A stretch of DNA of 64,000 nucleotides from Streptosporangiales bacterium (GTDB lineage Bacteria; Actinomycetota; Actinomycetes; Streptosporangiales; Streptosporangiaceae), in the NCBI GenBank assembly GCA_009380095.1, contig WHSL01000002.1, forward strand, positions 1 through 64,000, in the 5' to 3' direction. Positions within the stretch are counted from its first letter, which is position 1. Each line of letters begins with the position of its first letter. The position numbers and the translations under genes are program-made. The notes below the pieces were generated by a model. The model was not told the DNA's origin, ran no database searches, and saw only the letters and a program-made list of their open reading frames with translations. Below are positions 51,859-60,896 of the stretch, piece after piece.

Positions 51859-52632
51859 TCAACGGGGCGCGCCGAGCGCGAGGAGCCGGTTGAACGCGCC
51901 CTCGAGCTCACACGGGCAGCGCGCCTCACTCGACCAGGGAAGACGGATCAGCATGGGCCGCTCGGGGCCGTGCTCCACCCAGACGGTGGCCCCGCCCCCG
52001 TCCAGCTCCCACAGCCAGGCCTCGCCCGTGTCCGGCCCACTGATCGCGTGCACCGCCCGGGTCAGCACGTCCCGGTGGCACGCGTTGACGTGCGCGATGA
52101 TCCGCTCCGCGGGCTCCACCAGCGGCCCGGGGTCCGCCTCGAGGTAGACGTCGCCCTCGACGGTGCCCGAGGCGTCGTACGTGTCGTACACCACCATGGC
52201 CGGCTCCACGGTCGCGAGCAGCGCCGCCGGCTCACCTCGCGGATCCGCGGCGTCCACGGCTGCGAGCAGCTCCGCCGAGGGTGACCGTTCCCACACCGCG
52301 AGCGCCGCGTCGTGCGCCGCGTCCGGCGGCACCGGCGCCGCCCAGCCCTGGAACCACAGCCGCCCGCGCACCGTGGGAATGTCACCGAGCGTACGGACCG
52401 TTCGCATATCTACGGAGACCGGGACGTCCTGACCGCCGGCCCTCGTCTCCATGAGCATCGGGTACAGCGCGTCCCGCGGCCGTACGAGCAGCACCGGGCG
52501 TCCCGAGGCGTCGACCGCCCCCGTGACGGTGGTGCCGCCGGCGGAGCCCCCCATCGGGTTCGCCGCGGTGGGCACCGCCAGCGCCGCCAGGGAACGGATC
52601 CGCCGCACCGGACCGTGGTCGTCGTCGCTCAT
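51859..52632 (-). CDS. DUF2470-domain protein, iron-box controlled
   Basis: The 257-residue protein has an N-terminal split-barrel-like half (ASGRPVLLVRPRDALYPMLM, VRTLGDIPTVRGRLWFQGW) and a C-terminal DUF2470 domain (EPAERIIAHVNACHRDVLTR, AVHAISG, PMLIRLPWSSEARCPCELEG), the arrangement of HugZ-like haem-utilisation proteins. A role in haem or iron handling is inferred from this and from the iron box 18 bases upstream. ATG 52632 follows GGGGTGAG; GTG 52638 is an alternative start. Confidence 0.82.
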   Translation of the reverse strand: MSDDDHGPVRRIRSLAALAVPTAANPMGGSAGGTTVTGAVDASGRPVLLVRPRDALYPMLMETRAGGQDVPVSVDMRTVRTLGDIPTVRGRLWFQGWAAPVPPDAAHDAALAVWERSPSAELLAAVDAADPRGEPAALLATVEPAMVVYDTYDASGTVEGDVYLEADPGPLVEPAERIIAHVNACHRDVLTRAVHAISGPDTGEAWLWELDGGGATVWVEHGPERPMLIRLPWSSEARCPCELEGAFNRLLALGAPR

Positions 52633-52646
52633 GCTCACCCCTAGAC

Positions 52647-52676
52647 TTGTTTAGGTAAGCCTTACCTAAATACGAT
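52647..52676 (+). promoter_or_regulatory. rpsD promoter with IdeR/DtxR-type iron box in the spacer
   Basis: TTAGGTAAGCCTTACCTAA (52651-52669) is a perfect 9-1-9 inverted repeat and matches 16 of 19 positions of the iron box TTAGGTTAGGCTAACCTAA. A -35-like TTGTTT (52647-52652), an 18-base spacer and a -10 TACGAT (52671-52676) point toward rpsD, so a bound repressor would sit between the two elements. The box is also 18 bases upstream of the divergent DUF2470 gene. Confidence 0.82.
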
Positions 52677-52735
52677 CGACCCGCCAGGTCAAGCCGGGCA
52701 GTGCCTGCTTCGATGATCCGGATGAGAGGACTCAC

Positions 52736-53347
52736 ATGCGTTACACCGGGCCCAAGGTGCGGCTGTCCCGCCGCGCGGGCGTGCCGCTGACCGGCAAGGC
52801 CGTGCGCGCCTTCGAGCGGCGGCCGTACCCGCCGGGCGAGCACGGCCGCCGGGTGCGCCGTGCCTCCGGCGACTACGGGCTCCGGCTGCTGGAGAAGCAG
52901 AAGCTGCGCTGGTACTACGACATGTCCGAGCGGCAACTGCGCCGGACGTTCGAGGCGGCGCTGCGGCGGCCTGGTGCCACCGGCGACGAACTGCTCGCCG
53001 CGCTGGAGACCCGGCTGGCCTCCGTGGTGCTGCGGGCCGGCCTCGCGCCGTCCATCTACGCCGCCCGGCAGTACGTCACGCACGGCCACATCACCGTGGA
53101 CGGCCGGAAGGTGGACGTGCCGTCGTACCAGGTGCGCCGCGGCCAGGTCGTCGCCGTACGGGAGCGGTCGCGGTCGCTGCAGCCGTTCGTGGCCGCCGCC
53201 GAGGGCACGTACGCCGACGAGCGCACCGCGCCGTACCTGGCGTTCAACCTGCCCGAGCTGAAGGTCATGCTGCTGGACCGGCCGGCCCGCGAACAGATCA
53301 CGCTGCCGGTCGACGACCAGCTCGTCGTGGAGTTCTACTCCCGCTGA
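52736..53347 (+). CDS. rpsD: 30S ribosomal protein S4, cysteine-free form
   Basis: The 203-residue protein is an S4: RYTGPKVRLSRRAGVPLTGK, FERRPYPPGEHGRR, LLEKQKLRWYYDMSERQLRR and an S4 RNA-binding domain (LETRLASVVLRAGLAPSIYA, ARQYVTHGHITVDGRKVDVP). The four zinc-binding cysteines of zinc-ribbon-type S4 are absent. It stands alone, away from the rpsM-rpsK-rpsD-rpoA operon where S4 is often found, and is led by a promoter containing an iron box, so it may be an alternative, regulated copy; whether a second S4 exists cannot be seen here. GAGAGGA precedes ATG. Confidence 0.93.
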   Translation: MRYTGPKVRLSRRAGVPLTGKAVRAFERRPYPPGEHGRRVRRASGDYGLRLLEKQKLRWYYDMSERQLRRTFEAALRRPGATGDELLAALETRLASVVLRAGLAPSIYAARQYVTHGHITVDGRKVDVPSYQVRRGQVVAVRERSRSLQPFVAAAEGTYADERTAPYLAFNLPELKVMLLDRPAREQITLPVDDQLVVEFYSR

Positions 53348-53365
53348 CCCGCCCCGGCGCCCGCC

Positions 53366-53602
53366 TCAGTAGGTGCGCCGGATGTGGAACGCGCTGCCGC
53401 GGGGGAGCGGCACCTCGCGGACGAACTCCTGCAGCTTCATCCGGCACCAGGCGGGGATGTCGGTCTTGGCGGCCGGATCGTCGGCGGTGACGGCGACGAC
53501 GCGACCGACGGGGACCTCCCGGATCCGCTCCGCGAGCATGATGATCGGGATCGGGCACTTGCGCCCGATCGCGTCGATCGTCAGGAGGGGCCTGTCGGTC
53601 AT
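53366..53602 (-). CDS. TusA-family sulfur carrier/sulfurtransferase
   Basis: Small persulfide carrier of 78 residues with the family motif CPxP: GRKCPIPIIMLAERIREVP (C16). VVAVTADDPAAKTDIPAWCR contains the usual DxPAxxDIPxWC segment with a second cysteine. It accepts sulfur for tRNA thiolation or cofactor synthesis; the partner is unknown. AGGAGGGG precedes ATG 53602. It converges on rpsD and is divergent from the oxidase operon. Confidence 0.92.
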   Translation of the reverse strand: MTDRPLLTIDAIGRKCPIPIIMLAERIREVPVGRVVAVTADDPAAKTDIPAWCRMKLQEFVREVPLPRGSAFHIRRTY

Positions 53603-53965
53603 GCGCGTCCCCTCCTGTTCCGCGTACGGGTACCGGGCGTGTCAGGCCGACACGCACCGTGATCACCGGCCGACTGCCGGTAGCGTCCAGTCAAACAGCC
53701 TGCGGCGCTCAATGCCAGCGTAAGGACGAATCGTCCCATCGTTGCGCCCCCGCGGCACGGGCGCCCCCCGCACGGCGCTACGCTCTTCCCGTCGTGCCGG
53801 GTGAACCGGCCGGATCACAGGACCCGACGCCCGAAGGTGGCGCCAACACGCTGGCGAAGACCCCGGCCGGGTGGTGTGTGATCCGCGCTGTACTGTTTCC
53901 CCTGACACGGCTGAATATCGTTGAGGCTGCCCTGACAACGGGCATGACCGCTGGGAAGGCAATCC
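53603..53965. other. Spacer upstream of ctaC
   Basis: No gene or clear promoter is recognised in these 360 bases. The region must hold the oxidase-operon promoter, but no -10 with a matching -35 stands out. Confidence 0.4.
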
Positions 53966-54814
53966 GTGGTTACCGAGGCGCGCGATGCTGCTCATCGCCC
54001 TACGGGCGCTTTCGCCGATGCCCGCAGTGTTTTCCCGGGGGGGCGACCCCCCGGAGCCCCCCGCGGGTCCCGTGCGGCGCGCGCCGTCCGGGCGGGCGTC
54101 GGCATCGCGTTGCTCGGCGCCGCCGCGTCGGCCTGTGCGTCCAATGAGTTCACGCGGCTGGCCATGCCGGAGCCGATCACCGAGCAGGCCGAGCGGGTGC
54201 TCACGCTGTGGCAGGGGTCGTGGATCGCCGCCTTCGCCGTGGGCTTCGTGGTGTGGGGCCTGATCCTGTGGTCGGTGATCTTCCACCGCAAGCGGTCCGA
54301 GGCGCTGCCTCCGCAGGTGCGGTACAACCTGCCCATCGAGGTGCTCTACACCGCGGTGCCGTTCGTGATCATCGCGGTGCTCTTCTACTTCACCGCGCGG
54401 GACCAGAATTACCTGAACGAGTTCTCCGACGACCCCGACGTGCGTGTCAACGTGGTCGCCTTCCAGTGGAGCTGGCAGTTCGACTATCCCCAGCACGGGG
54501 TGTCCGTGGTGGGCATCCCGGGCCAGGACCCCACGCTCGTCATCCCCGAGGGGCAGAGCGTCAGGTTCCACATGACCTCGCCGGACGTCATCCACTCCTT
54601 CTGGGTGCCGGCGTTCCTCTTCAAGCGCGACGTGATTCCGGGCCGCCCCAACGACTTCGAGATCACCCCGACCAAGCGGGGCACGTTCAGGGGCCGCTGC
54701 GCCGAGCTGTGCGGCGTCGACCATTCGCGGATGCTCTTCAAGGTCAAGGTGGTCAGCCCTGCCGAGTACGACAAGTTCATCGCTGACCAGAAGGCAGCGG
54801 GGAGTGCCCAGTGA
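53966..54814 (+). CDS. ctaC: Cytochrome c oxidase subunit II
   Basis: Copper-A subunit of the aa3 oxidase, 282 residues. A lipoprotein-like signal ends at SACAS, followed by two membrane helices ([40 protein letters not shown]) and an outer cupredoxin domain. The Cu-A ligands are present: H in [11 protein letters not shown], and C-x3-C-x3-H in [12 protein letters not shown] (about 246-254). The GTG at 53966 has GGGAAGG upstream. The stop overlaps the ctaD start as GTGA. Confidence 0.95.
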   Translation: MVTEARDAAHRPTGAFADARSVFPGGRPPGAPRGSRAARAVRAGVGIALLGAAASACASNEFTRLAMPEPITEQAERVLTLWQGSWIAAFAVGFVVWGLILWSVIFHRKRSEALPPQVRYNLPIEVLYTAVPFVIIAVLFYFTARDQNYLNEFSDDPDVRVNVVAFQWSWQFDYPQHGVSVVGIPGQDPTLVIPEGQSVRFHMTSPDVIHSFWVPAFLFKRDVIPGRPNDFEITPTKRGTFRGRCAELCGVDHSRMLFKVKVVSPAEYDKFIADQKAAGSAQ

Positions 54815-56496
54815 CCACGACCAGCCAGCCCGCCCCGCTCACCGGGGCGACGCCACGGCCGACGCGCCAGGGATCGATCATCGTCTCCTGGATGAGCTCG
54901 ACCGACCACAAGGTGATCGGCTACCTGTACATCATCACCTCGTTCGCCTTCTTCCTGGTGGGAGGGGTGCTCGCGCTCGCGATGCGGGCCGAGTTGGCTC
55001 AGCCCGGCCTTGACATCATCACGGCCGAGCAGTTCAACCAGGCGTTCACCATGCACGGCACGATCATGCTGCTGCTGTTCGCGACGCCGCTGTTCGTCGG
55101 GTTCGGCAACGTGATCATGCCGCTGCAGATCGGTTCCCCGGACGTGGCCTTCCCGCGGCTGAACCTGTTCAGCTACTACCTGTTCCTGTTCGGCGGGCTG
55201 ATCACGATCAGCGGCTTCCTCACTCCGGGCGGGGCGGCGAGCTTCGGCTGGTTCGCGTACGCGCCGCTGTCCGACGCGATCCGTTCGCCCGGCATCGGCG
55301 GCGACCTGTGGATCATGGGCCTGGTGCTGTCCGGCCTGGGCACGATCCTCGGCGGCGTCAACTTCATCACCACCACGGTGTGCATGCGCGCGCCCGGCAT
55401 GACCATGTTCCGGATGCCCATCTTCACCTGGAACATCCTGGTCACCAGCATCCTCGTGCTGCTGGCCTTCCCGGTGCTGACCGCGGCGCTGCTCGGCCTG
55501 GAGGCCGACCGCAAGTTCGGCGCGCACGTCTTCGACTCCGCCAACGGCGGCGCGATCCTCTGGCAGCACCTGTTCTGGTTCTTCGGGCATCCCGAGGTCT
55601 ACATCGTGGCGTTGCCGTTCTTCGGCATCATCACCGAGATCCTCCCGGTGTTCAGCCGCAAGCCGATCTTCGGCTACAAGGGCCTGATCGGTGCCACCAT
55701 CGCCATCGCCGGGCTCTCGGTGACGGTGTGGGCGCACCACATGTTCCCCACCGGCGCGGTGCTGCTGCCGTTCTTCTCGTTCATGTCGTTCCTGATCGCC
55801 GTGCCCACGGGCATGAAGTTCTTCAACTGGATCGGCACGATGTGGCGGGGCCAACTCACGTTCGAGACGCCGATGCTGTTCTCCATCGGCTTCCTCGTCA
55901 CGTTCCTGTTCGGCGGCCTGACCGGCGTGCTGCTGGCGTCGCCGCCGATCAACTTCCCGGTGAGCGACTCGTACTTCGTGGTCGCGCACTTCCACTACGT
56001 GCTGTTCGGCACCGTGGTGTTCGCGATGTTCGGCGGGTTCTACTTCTGGTGGCCCAAGTGGACCGGGCGGTTCCTGAACGAGCCGCTCGGCAAGCTGCAC
56101 TTCTGGACGCTGTTCATCGGCTTCCACACCACGTTCCTCGTGCAGCACTGGCTGGGCGTGGAGGGCATGCCGCGGCGGATCGCGGACTACCTGCCCGCCG
56201 ACGGGTTCACCGAGCTGAACATGATCTCCTCCGCCGGAGCCTTCGTGCTCGGCGCGTCCACGCTGCCCTTCCTGTGGAACGTGTGGCGTACGGCCAAGGG
56301 ACCCAAGCCGGTGCTCGGCGACGACCCGTGGGGCTACGGCAACTCGCTGGAGTGGGCGACCTCAAGCCCGCCCCCGCGGCACAACTTCACGTCGATTCCG
56401 CGGATCCGCTCCGAGCGGCCGGCCTTCGACCTGCACTATCCGCATGCGGCAGCGAACGGTGGCGGCGAGCTCCCCGCCGGCACCGAGTCGAGGTGA
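54811..56496 (+). CDS. ctaD: Cytochrome c oxidase subunit I
   Basis: Catalytic subunit with haems a and a3 and Cu-B, 561 residues, 12 helices. [18 protein letters not shown] (haem a ligand), [20 protein letters not shown] with the His-Tyr pair of Cu-[11 protein letters not shown] (Cu-B histidines) and [14 protein letters not shown] (haem ligands) are all intact. The GTG at 54811 overlaps the ctaC stop. The last 60 residues form the usual actinobacterial cytoplasmic tail. Confidence 0.97.
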   Translation: MTTTSQPAPLTGATPRPTRQGSIIVSWMSSTDHKVIGYLYIITSFAFFLVGGVLALAMRAELAQPGLDIITAEQFNQAFTMHGTIMLLLFATPLFVGFGNVIMPLQIGSPDVAFPRLNLFSYYLFLFGGLITISGFLTPGGAASFGWFAYAPLSDAIRSPGIGGDLWIMGLVLSGLGTILGGVNFITTTVCMRAPGMTMFRMPIFTWNILVTSILVLLAFPVLTAALLGLEADRKFGAHVFDSANGGAILWQHLFWFFGHPEVYIVALPFFGIITEILPVFSRKPIFGYKGLIGATIAIAGLSVTVWAHHMFPTGAVLLPFFSFMSFLIAVPTGMKFFNWIGTMWRGQLTFETPMLFSIGFLVTFLFGGLTGVLLASPPINFPVSDSYFVVAHFHYVLFGTVVFAMFGGFYFWWPKWTGRFLNEPLGKLHFWTLFIGFHTTFLVQHWLGVEGMPRRIADYLPADGFTELNMISSAGAFVLGASTLPFLWNVWRTAKGPKPVLGDDPWGYGNSLEWATSSPPPRHNFTSIPRIRSERPAFDLHYPHAAANGGGELPAGTESR

Positions 56497-56500
56497 CACG

Positions 56501-56896
56501 ATGAGGGCACAGGCCTACCTGTTCTACATCTGCGCGGCCTTCTTCCTGGCGGTCGACGTCGTCTACTGGTTCTGGTCGCACGACTGGACCGGCACCACGG
56601 CGCTCGGCATCTCCGTGGGCATGGCCGGCCTCGTCGGCTTCTACCTGCACTTCACCGCCAGGCGGATCGGCGCGCAGCCGGAGGACAACCCCGAGGGCGA
56701 GATCGCCGAGAAGGCGGGCGAGCTCGGCTTCTTCAGCCCACACAGCTGGTGGCCGCTGTTCGTGGCCGGCTCCACGGCGCTCGCCGCACTCGGCTTCGTG
56801 ATCGGCTGGTGGCTGTTCATGGTCGGCGTCGCCGCCGTGATCCTCACCGCCATCGGCTTCGTCTTCGAGTACTACCGGGGCAACTTCCAGCACTGA
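56501..56896 (+). CDS. ctaF: Cytochrome c oxidase subunit IV (actinobacterial type)
   Basis: Small membrane subunit found in actinobacterial oxidases, 131 residues with four helices: YLFYICAAFFLAVDVVYWFW, TALGISVGMAGLVGFYLHFT, LFVAGSTALAALGFVIGWWL and VGVAAVILTAIGFVFEYYRG. The motif HSWWPL between helices 2 and 3 is typical. GAGGTG lies upstream of ATG 56501, four bases after ctaD, so ctaC-ctaD-ctaF is one operon. A hairpin follows at 56917. Confidence 0.95.
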   Translation: MRAQAYLFYICAAFFLAVDVVYWFWSHDWTGTTALGISVGMAGLVGFYLHFTARRIGAQPEDNPEGEIAEKAGELGFFSPHSWWPLFVAGSTALAALGFVIGWWLFMVGVAAVILTAIGFVFEYYRGNFQH

Positions 56897-56916
56897 CGCG
56901 TTCCCCCCGCGACCTC

Positions 56917-56947
56917 GGCGCGCTCCGCATCGACTGCGGGGCGCGCC
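56917..56947 (+). terminator. Hairpin after the oxidase operon
   Basis: GGCGCGCTCCGC (56917-56928) pairs with GCGGGGCGCGCC (56936-56947) with one G-T wobble; there is no T-run after it. Confidence 0.5.
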
Positions 56948-57144
56948 GTCGGCGTTTCGGCCCCCACCAGGCACGATGCGCCGTCAACTCACGGTATCTT
57001 CTTGATCGCGCACCGCATCGACAGGGCACATCGGGGGGATGTCACCCTTCGGGCGGTGCGCCGCCTTTTCGGGGAGATGTGAGGGCCACCCTCAGGGTGG
57101 GACGTGACACGGAATTATCGAAGCGAGCATGGTCGGGGGCCAGG

Positions 57145-58449
57145 GTGCGGGGGATCAGCGCGGTCACGCGGCGGCGATGGGCGAGGGCGGCGGCCGGTGC
57201 CGTCACGGCGGGCGGACTGCTGGCGGCGAGCGGATGCGCGACGGTGTCCGGCATGGTCGGCTCCGGCGACGAGGCGGTCCCGGGGCCCGCCGAGGTGGCG
57301 ATCAGCCCCCTCGCGGGCGAGAAGGACCGGTATCCGGAGCGCCCGATCACCGTACGGGCCCAGGGCGGCACGCTGAAGCACGTCGTGGTCCGCAACGACG
57401 GCCGGGAGGTCGCCGGCACGTACGACGCGAAGCGCACGTCCTGGAGCTCCACGGGTAACCTCGAGCCCTCCACCACGTACGCGGTCACGGCCAGGGCCGT
57501 GAACGCCGCGGGCCAGTCCACGACCGCGACGAGCTCGTTCAAGACGCTGAAGCCCGAGAAGACGGCGGAGGTCGTCAACGTCACGCCGGCCTCGGGGGAG
57601 ACCGTCGGGGTCGGCATGCCGATCATCGTCGACTTCGACCGGCCGATCCGGGACAAGGCGGCGGTGGAGCGGGCGCTGCGGGTGAAGAGCAGCAAGGCCG
57701 CCAAGGGCGCCTGGCACTGGGTGACGGACGAGCAGGTCGTGTTCCGTACCAGCAAGTATTGGAAGGCCAAGCAGAAGGTGCGCTTCAGGGGCCTGTTGAG
57801 CGGCGTACGGACCGGCAAGGACACGTACGGGGTGAAGGACGTCAAGCGCTCCTTCAAGATCGGCCCGCGGCATATCAGCGAGGTGGACACCGACTCGCAC
57901 ATGATGACGGTGAAGAGCGGGCGCAAGACGCTGCGCGAGATCCCGATCAGCGCGGGCAAGGCCACGCAGTACAAGTACACCACCACCAACGGCGTCCACC
58001 TGGCCATGGAGCGCGCACCGGTGGTGGTGATGGACTCCGCGACCGTGGGGATCCCGCAGGGCAGCCCGGACTACTACCGGCAGACCGTGTACAGCGCCGT
58101 ACGGATCTCCAACAGCGGCGAGTACGTGCACGGGGCGCCCTGGTCGGTGGGCTCCCAGGGGTACGCGAACGTCAGCCACGGGTGCGTGAACGCCAGCCCG
58201 TCCAACGCCCGCTGGTTCCTCGGCTGGACCCAGCTCGGCGACATCATCGAGGTGACCGGGACGCACAGGGAGCTGGAGTACAACAACGGCTGGGGCTTCT
58301 GGCAGATGTCGTTCAAGAACTGGGTGAAGGGCGGCGCGCTCGACCGCGTCATCAGCACCGGCCCCAAGAAGGCATCCAGCTCCAAGCCCACACCCACGCC
58401 CACACCCACACCCACCGGAACCGCCAAAGCCGAACCCCCCGCGAACTGA
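57145..58449 (+). CDS. L,D-transpeptidase lipoprotein
   Basis: Cell-wall enzyme that makes 3-3 peptidoglycan cross-links, about 434 residues. Lipoprotein signal: basic TRRRWARAAAGA, hydrophobic run, lipobox LAASGC (Cys31). Then two Ig-like domains (VAISPLAGEKDRYPERPITV, EVVNVTPASGETVGVGMPII) and a YkuD catalytic domain with YVHGAPWSVGSQGYANVSHG and catalytic C347 in SHGCVN. A C-terminal TPTPTP tail ends the protein. GTG 57145 gives a normal signal length; GTG 57079 is an in-frame alternative, but gives an overlong leader. Confidence 0.92.
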   Translation: MRGISAVTRRRWARAAAGAVTAGGLLAASGCATVSGMVGSGDEAVPGPAEVAISPLAGEKDRYPERPITVRAQGGTLKHVVVRNDGREVAGTYDAKRTSWSSTGNLEPSTTYAVTARAVNAAGQSTTATSSFKTLKPEKTAEVVNVTPASGETVGVGMPIIVDFDRPIRDKAAVERALRVKSSKAAKGAWHWVTDEQVVFRTSKYWKAKQKVRFRGLLSGVRTGKDTYGVKDVKRSFKIGPRHISEVDTDSHMMTVKSGRKTLREIPISAGKATQYKYTTTNGVHLAMERAPVVVMDSATVGIPQGSPDYYRQTVYSAVRISNSGEYVHGAPWSVGSQGYANVSHGCVNASPSNARWFLGWTQLGDIIEVTGTHRELEYNNGWGFWQMSFKNWVKGGALDRVISTGPKKASSSKPTPTPTPTPTGTAKAEPPAN

Positions 58450-58459
58450 CCGGTCAGGG

Positions 58460-59023
58460 TCAGGCCAGGCCGTTCTCCGCGTAGGCGTCGAGCATGAGGG
58501 CGGCGGTATCGCGGAGATCCGGGTCGGGGTCGGTCTCCGACATCTCCTGGAGGCGAGGGGCGAACGCGGCGAGGGCGTAGCGCTGAGCGGCGCGGAGGGC
58601 GCCCTCGCGGACCGCGGCTCGCGCGTCGCCCAGCCCGGTGGCGACCCGCTTGACGAAGTCGTCGTCCGGGACGGGCGGAGCGCCGAGGCCGAGCAGCGTC
58701 AGCGCCGCGCCCCGCGCCTCCGCCGCGTCCTCGCGGTCGTGCAGGTCGAGCAGCATCGCGTACGACCACGGGTCCAGCGCGAGCTCCAGCTCGGCCGCCA
58801 CGGCCGCCACCCGATCCTCGGCGTCCCCGAGCACCTGGACGAACAGCCGGTCCGAGGCCGCGTCGCGGTCGAGCACCACGGTCACCCCGCCGGGCACCGG
58901 GAAGTGATCCCGGAGCCCGGTGGGCACCACGGGGCCGGCCGCGCCGAGCGCGTGGATCGCCGCCACCGCCCGCTCGCGGTCGCACCCCTGCCGGAGGATC
59001 ATCCTGCGGCTTCGGTAGCCCAC
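58460..59023 (-). CDS. HEAT-like repeat protein, unknown function
   Basis: The 187-residue protein starts VGYRSRRMILRQGCDRERAV and then has VTVVLDRDAASDRLFVQVLG, and a helical C-terminal half (VKRVATGLGDARAAVREGAL, AQRYALAAFAPRLQEMSETD, DPDLRDTAALMLDAYAENGL) that looks like two or three HEAT-type repeats. No catalytic motif is seen. GTG 59023 is preceded by GAGGAGG. It lies 12 bases after the broken aldo/keto reductase on the same strand. Confidence 0.7.
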   Translation of the reverse strand: MGYRSRRMILRQGCDRERAVAAIHALGAAGPVVPTGLRDHFPVPGGVTVVLDRDAASDRLFVQVLGDAEDRVAAVAAELELALDPWSYAMLLDLHDREDAAEARGAALTLLGLGAPPVPDDDFVKRVATGLGDARAAVREGALRAAQRYALAAFAPRLQEMSETDPDPDLRDTAALMLDAYAENGLA

Positions 59024-59034
59024 CGGGCCCCTCC

Positions 59035-59803
59035 TCAGTAGCGTCCGCCGACGGCGGCGGGTACGGCGTCGAGCTCGGCGAGGTCCTCGGCGGTGAGGTC
59101 GAGCGCCGCCGCGCCCGCGTTGTCCCGAAGGTAGCGCGACTTCTTGGTGCCGGGGATGGGGACGACGTGCTCGCCCCGGCTCAGCGTCCAGGCGATCGCT
59201 ACCTGCGCCGGGGTGGCGCCGTGCCGTTCGGCCACGGCCCGTACGACGTCCACGATCCGCGTGTTGGCCGCCAGCGCCTCCTCGGTGAACCGCGGGTTGT
59301 TCGCCCGGAAGTCGTTCTTCTCGAAGTCCGCCGAGGTGCCGTACCTTGCCGGCCGTCACCAGCTCCGCCATCGCCCCCCAGGTCTCCGCGAGCGGCACCT
59401 CCGGGTCCACCCGGTGCAGGTAGTACAGGTCGATCACGTCGGTGCCGAGCCGGCGCAGGCTCTCCTCGGCGGAGGCGCGCACGTGCTCCGGCGTGCCGTC
59501 GCGCCGCACCTGCCGCGCCTCGCGGTCGAAGTACAGTCCGGTCTTGGTGGCGAGCAGGGCCTCCCCGCGCCGCCCGCCGAGCGCCCGCCCGACGAGGGCC
59601 TCGTTGTCTCCCCTCCCGTACACCTGGGCCGTGTCGAGAAACGTCACGCCGAGGTCGAGCGCCTCGTTGATGAGCGCGACGGAGGCCTCGTCGTCCTGCT
59701 CCGACATGTTGTACGCCCAGCTCATCCCCATGCAGCCGAGCCCGACCGCGCCGGCGGGGGTGCCGGCGAAGTCACGGGTCCGCATCTCGTTCGTCATGCC
59801 CAT
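59035..59803 (-). pseudogene. Aldo/keto reductase with internal deletion and frameshift
   Basis: The first 155 residues are a normal AKR (LGCMGMSWAYN, TFLDTAQVYGRGDNE with catalytic D and Y, LATKTGLYF with the lysine, LYYLHRVDPEVPL with the histidine). At about 59330, just after GKVRHLG, roughly 60 residues are missing and the frame changes to SADFEKNDFRANNPRFTEEA, ending with RHGATPAQVAIAWTLSRG and VVPIPGTKKSRYLRDN. The barrel is therefore incomplete. Confidence 0.8.
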
Positions 59804-59966
59804 GATCGTGCTGGATCCGGCACCGAGTTGGCCAGTGCCACCTTTTCAGATGCATGCGCTCGCCCTGGTCACATGACACCTGTCACGCGCACCGCCTGAC
59901 GGCCGCGGAGACAGGTGGTGACGTGGGCTTCTACCGGGCCGGCGGGCTTCCGGCGAGGGTTGGCGC

Positions 59967-60896
59967 ATGGAAACCACAGCGGCCGTGCGGGTCACGGGGC
60001 TCCGTCAGCGGTACGGGGACTTCGAGGCCGTCGCCGGCATCTCCTTCGAGGTCCGGCGGGGCGAGCTGTTCGCCCTGCTCGGCACGAACGGCGCGGGAAA
60101 GACCACCACCCTGGAGACCCTGGAGGGGTTCCGGCCGGCCGGCGACGGGACCGTACGTGTCTTCGGCCACGACCCGTACCGCGAGCGCCGCGAGGTCCGC
60201 CCCCGGATGGGCATCATGCTGCAGGAGGGCGGCTTCTTCGGCGACCTGACGGTGGCGGAGACCGTACGGCACTGGAGCGGCTTCGTGCCCGGCGCCCGTA
60301 CGGCGGACGAGACGCTCGGCCTCGTCGGCCTGCGCGACAAGGCCGACGTACGGATCCGTCAGCTCTCCGGCGGGCAGAAGCGGCGGCTCGACCTCGGCGT
60401 GGCCCTGCTCGGCCGGCCCGAGGTGCTGTTCCTGGACGAGCCCACCACCGGCATGGACCCGGAGGCCCGGCACGCGATCTGGGCGGTCGTCCGCGACCTC
60501 GTGGCGGACGGCACCACGGTGCTGCTCACCACCCACTACCTGGAGGAGGCCGAGCGCCTCGCGGACCGGCTGGCGATCATGAACTACGGACGGATCGCGG
60601 TCGCCGGCACGGTCGCCGAGGTGATCGCCGGACAGGGCGACTCGATCAGCTTCCGCGTCCCGCCGGAGGTGACGGTCGCGGAACTGCCGGCGTTCGGCGG
60701 CACGGCGGCGGGCGTCGAGATCGACGGCGGGCACCCGACCGCCGTCTACGCGGTGCCCCGGCACGGCCTGCAGGCCGCGCTGGGCGAGCTGCTCGGCTGG
60801 GCCGAGCGGCGGCGGTTGCGGCTGGACGGGCTGCAGGCGCGCAGCGCCTCGCTGGAGGACGTGTTCCTGCGCACGGTGGAGGGAGACCCCCGATGA
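59967..60896 (+). CDS. ABC exporter ATP-binding protein
   Basis: ATPase subunit of an ABC-2-type (DrrA-like) exporter, 309 residues. Walker A GTNGAGKTTTLETL, Q-loop MGIMLQEGGFFGDL, signature QLSGGQKRRLDLGVALL, Walker B EVLFLDEPTTGMDPEA and switch histidine LLTTHYLEEAERLAD are complete. The permease start overlaps its stop (ATGA), and a two-component system follows. Such sets often export drugs or antimicrobial peptides. Confidence 0.94.
   Translation: METTAAVRVTGLRQRYGDFEAVAGISFEVRRGELFALLGTNGAGKTTTLETLEGFRPAGDGTVRVFGHDPYRERREVRPRMGIMLQEGGFFGDLTVAETVRHWSGFVPGARTADETLGLVGLRDKADVRIRQLSGGQKRRLDLGVALLGRPEVLFLDEPTTGMDPEARHAIWAVVRDLVADGTTVLLTTHYLEEAERLADRLAIMNYGRIAVAGTVAEVIAGQGDSISFRVPPEVTVAELPAFGGTAAGVEIDGGHPTAVYAVPRHGLQAALGELLGWAERRRLRLDGLQARSASLEDVFLRTVEGDPR

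Noticed and set aside
56917-56960. Efficient intrinsic terminator after ctaF
   Set aside because: The stem is good but no T-rich tail follows; kept only as a low-confidence hairpin.
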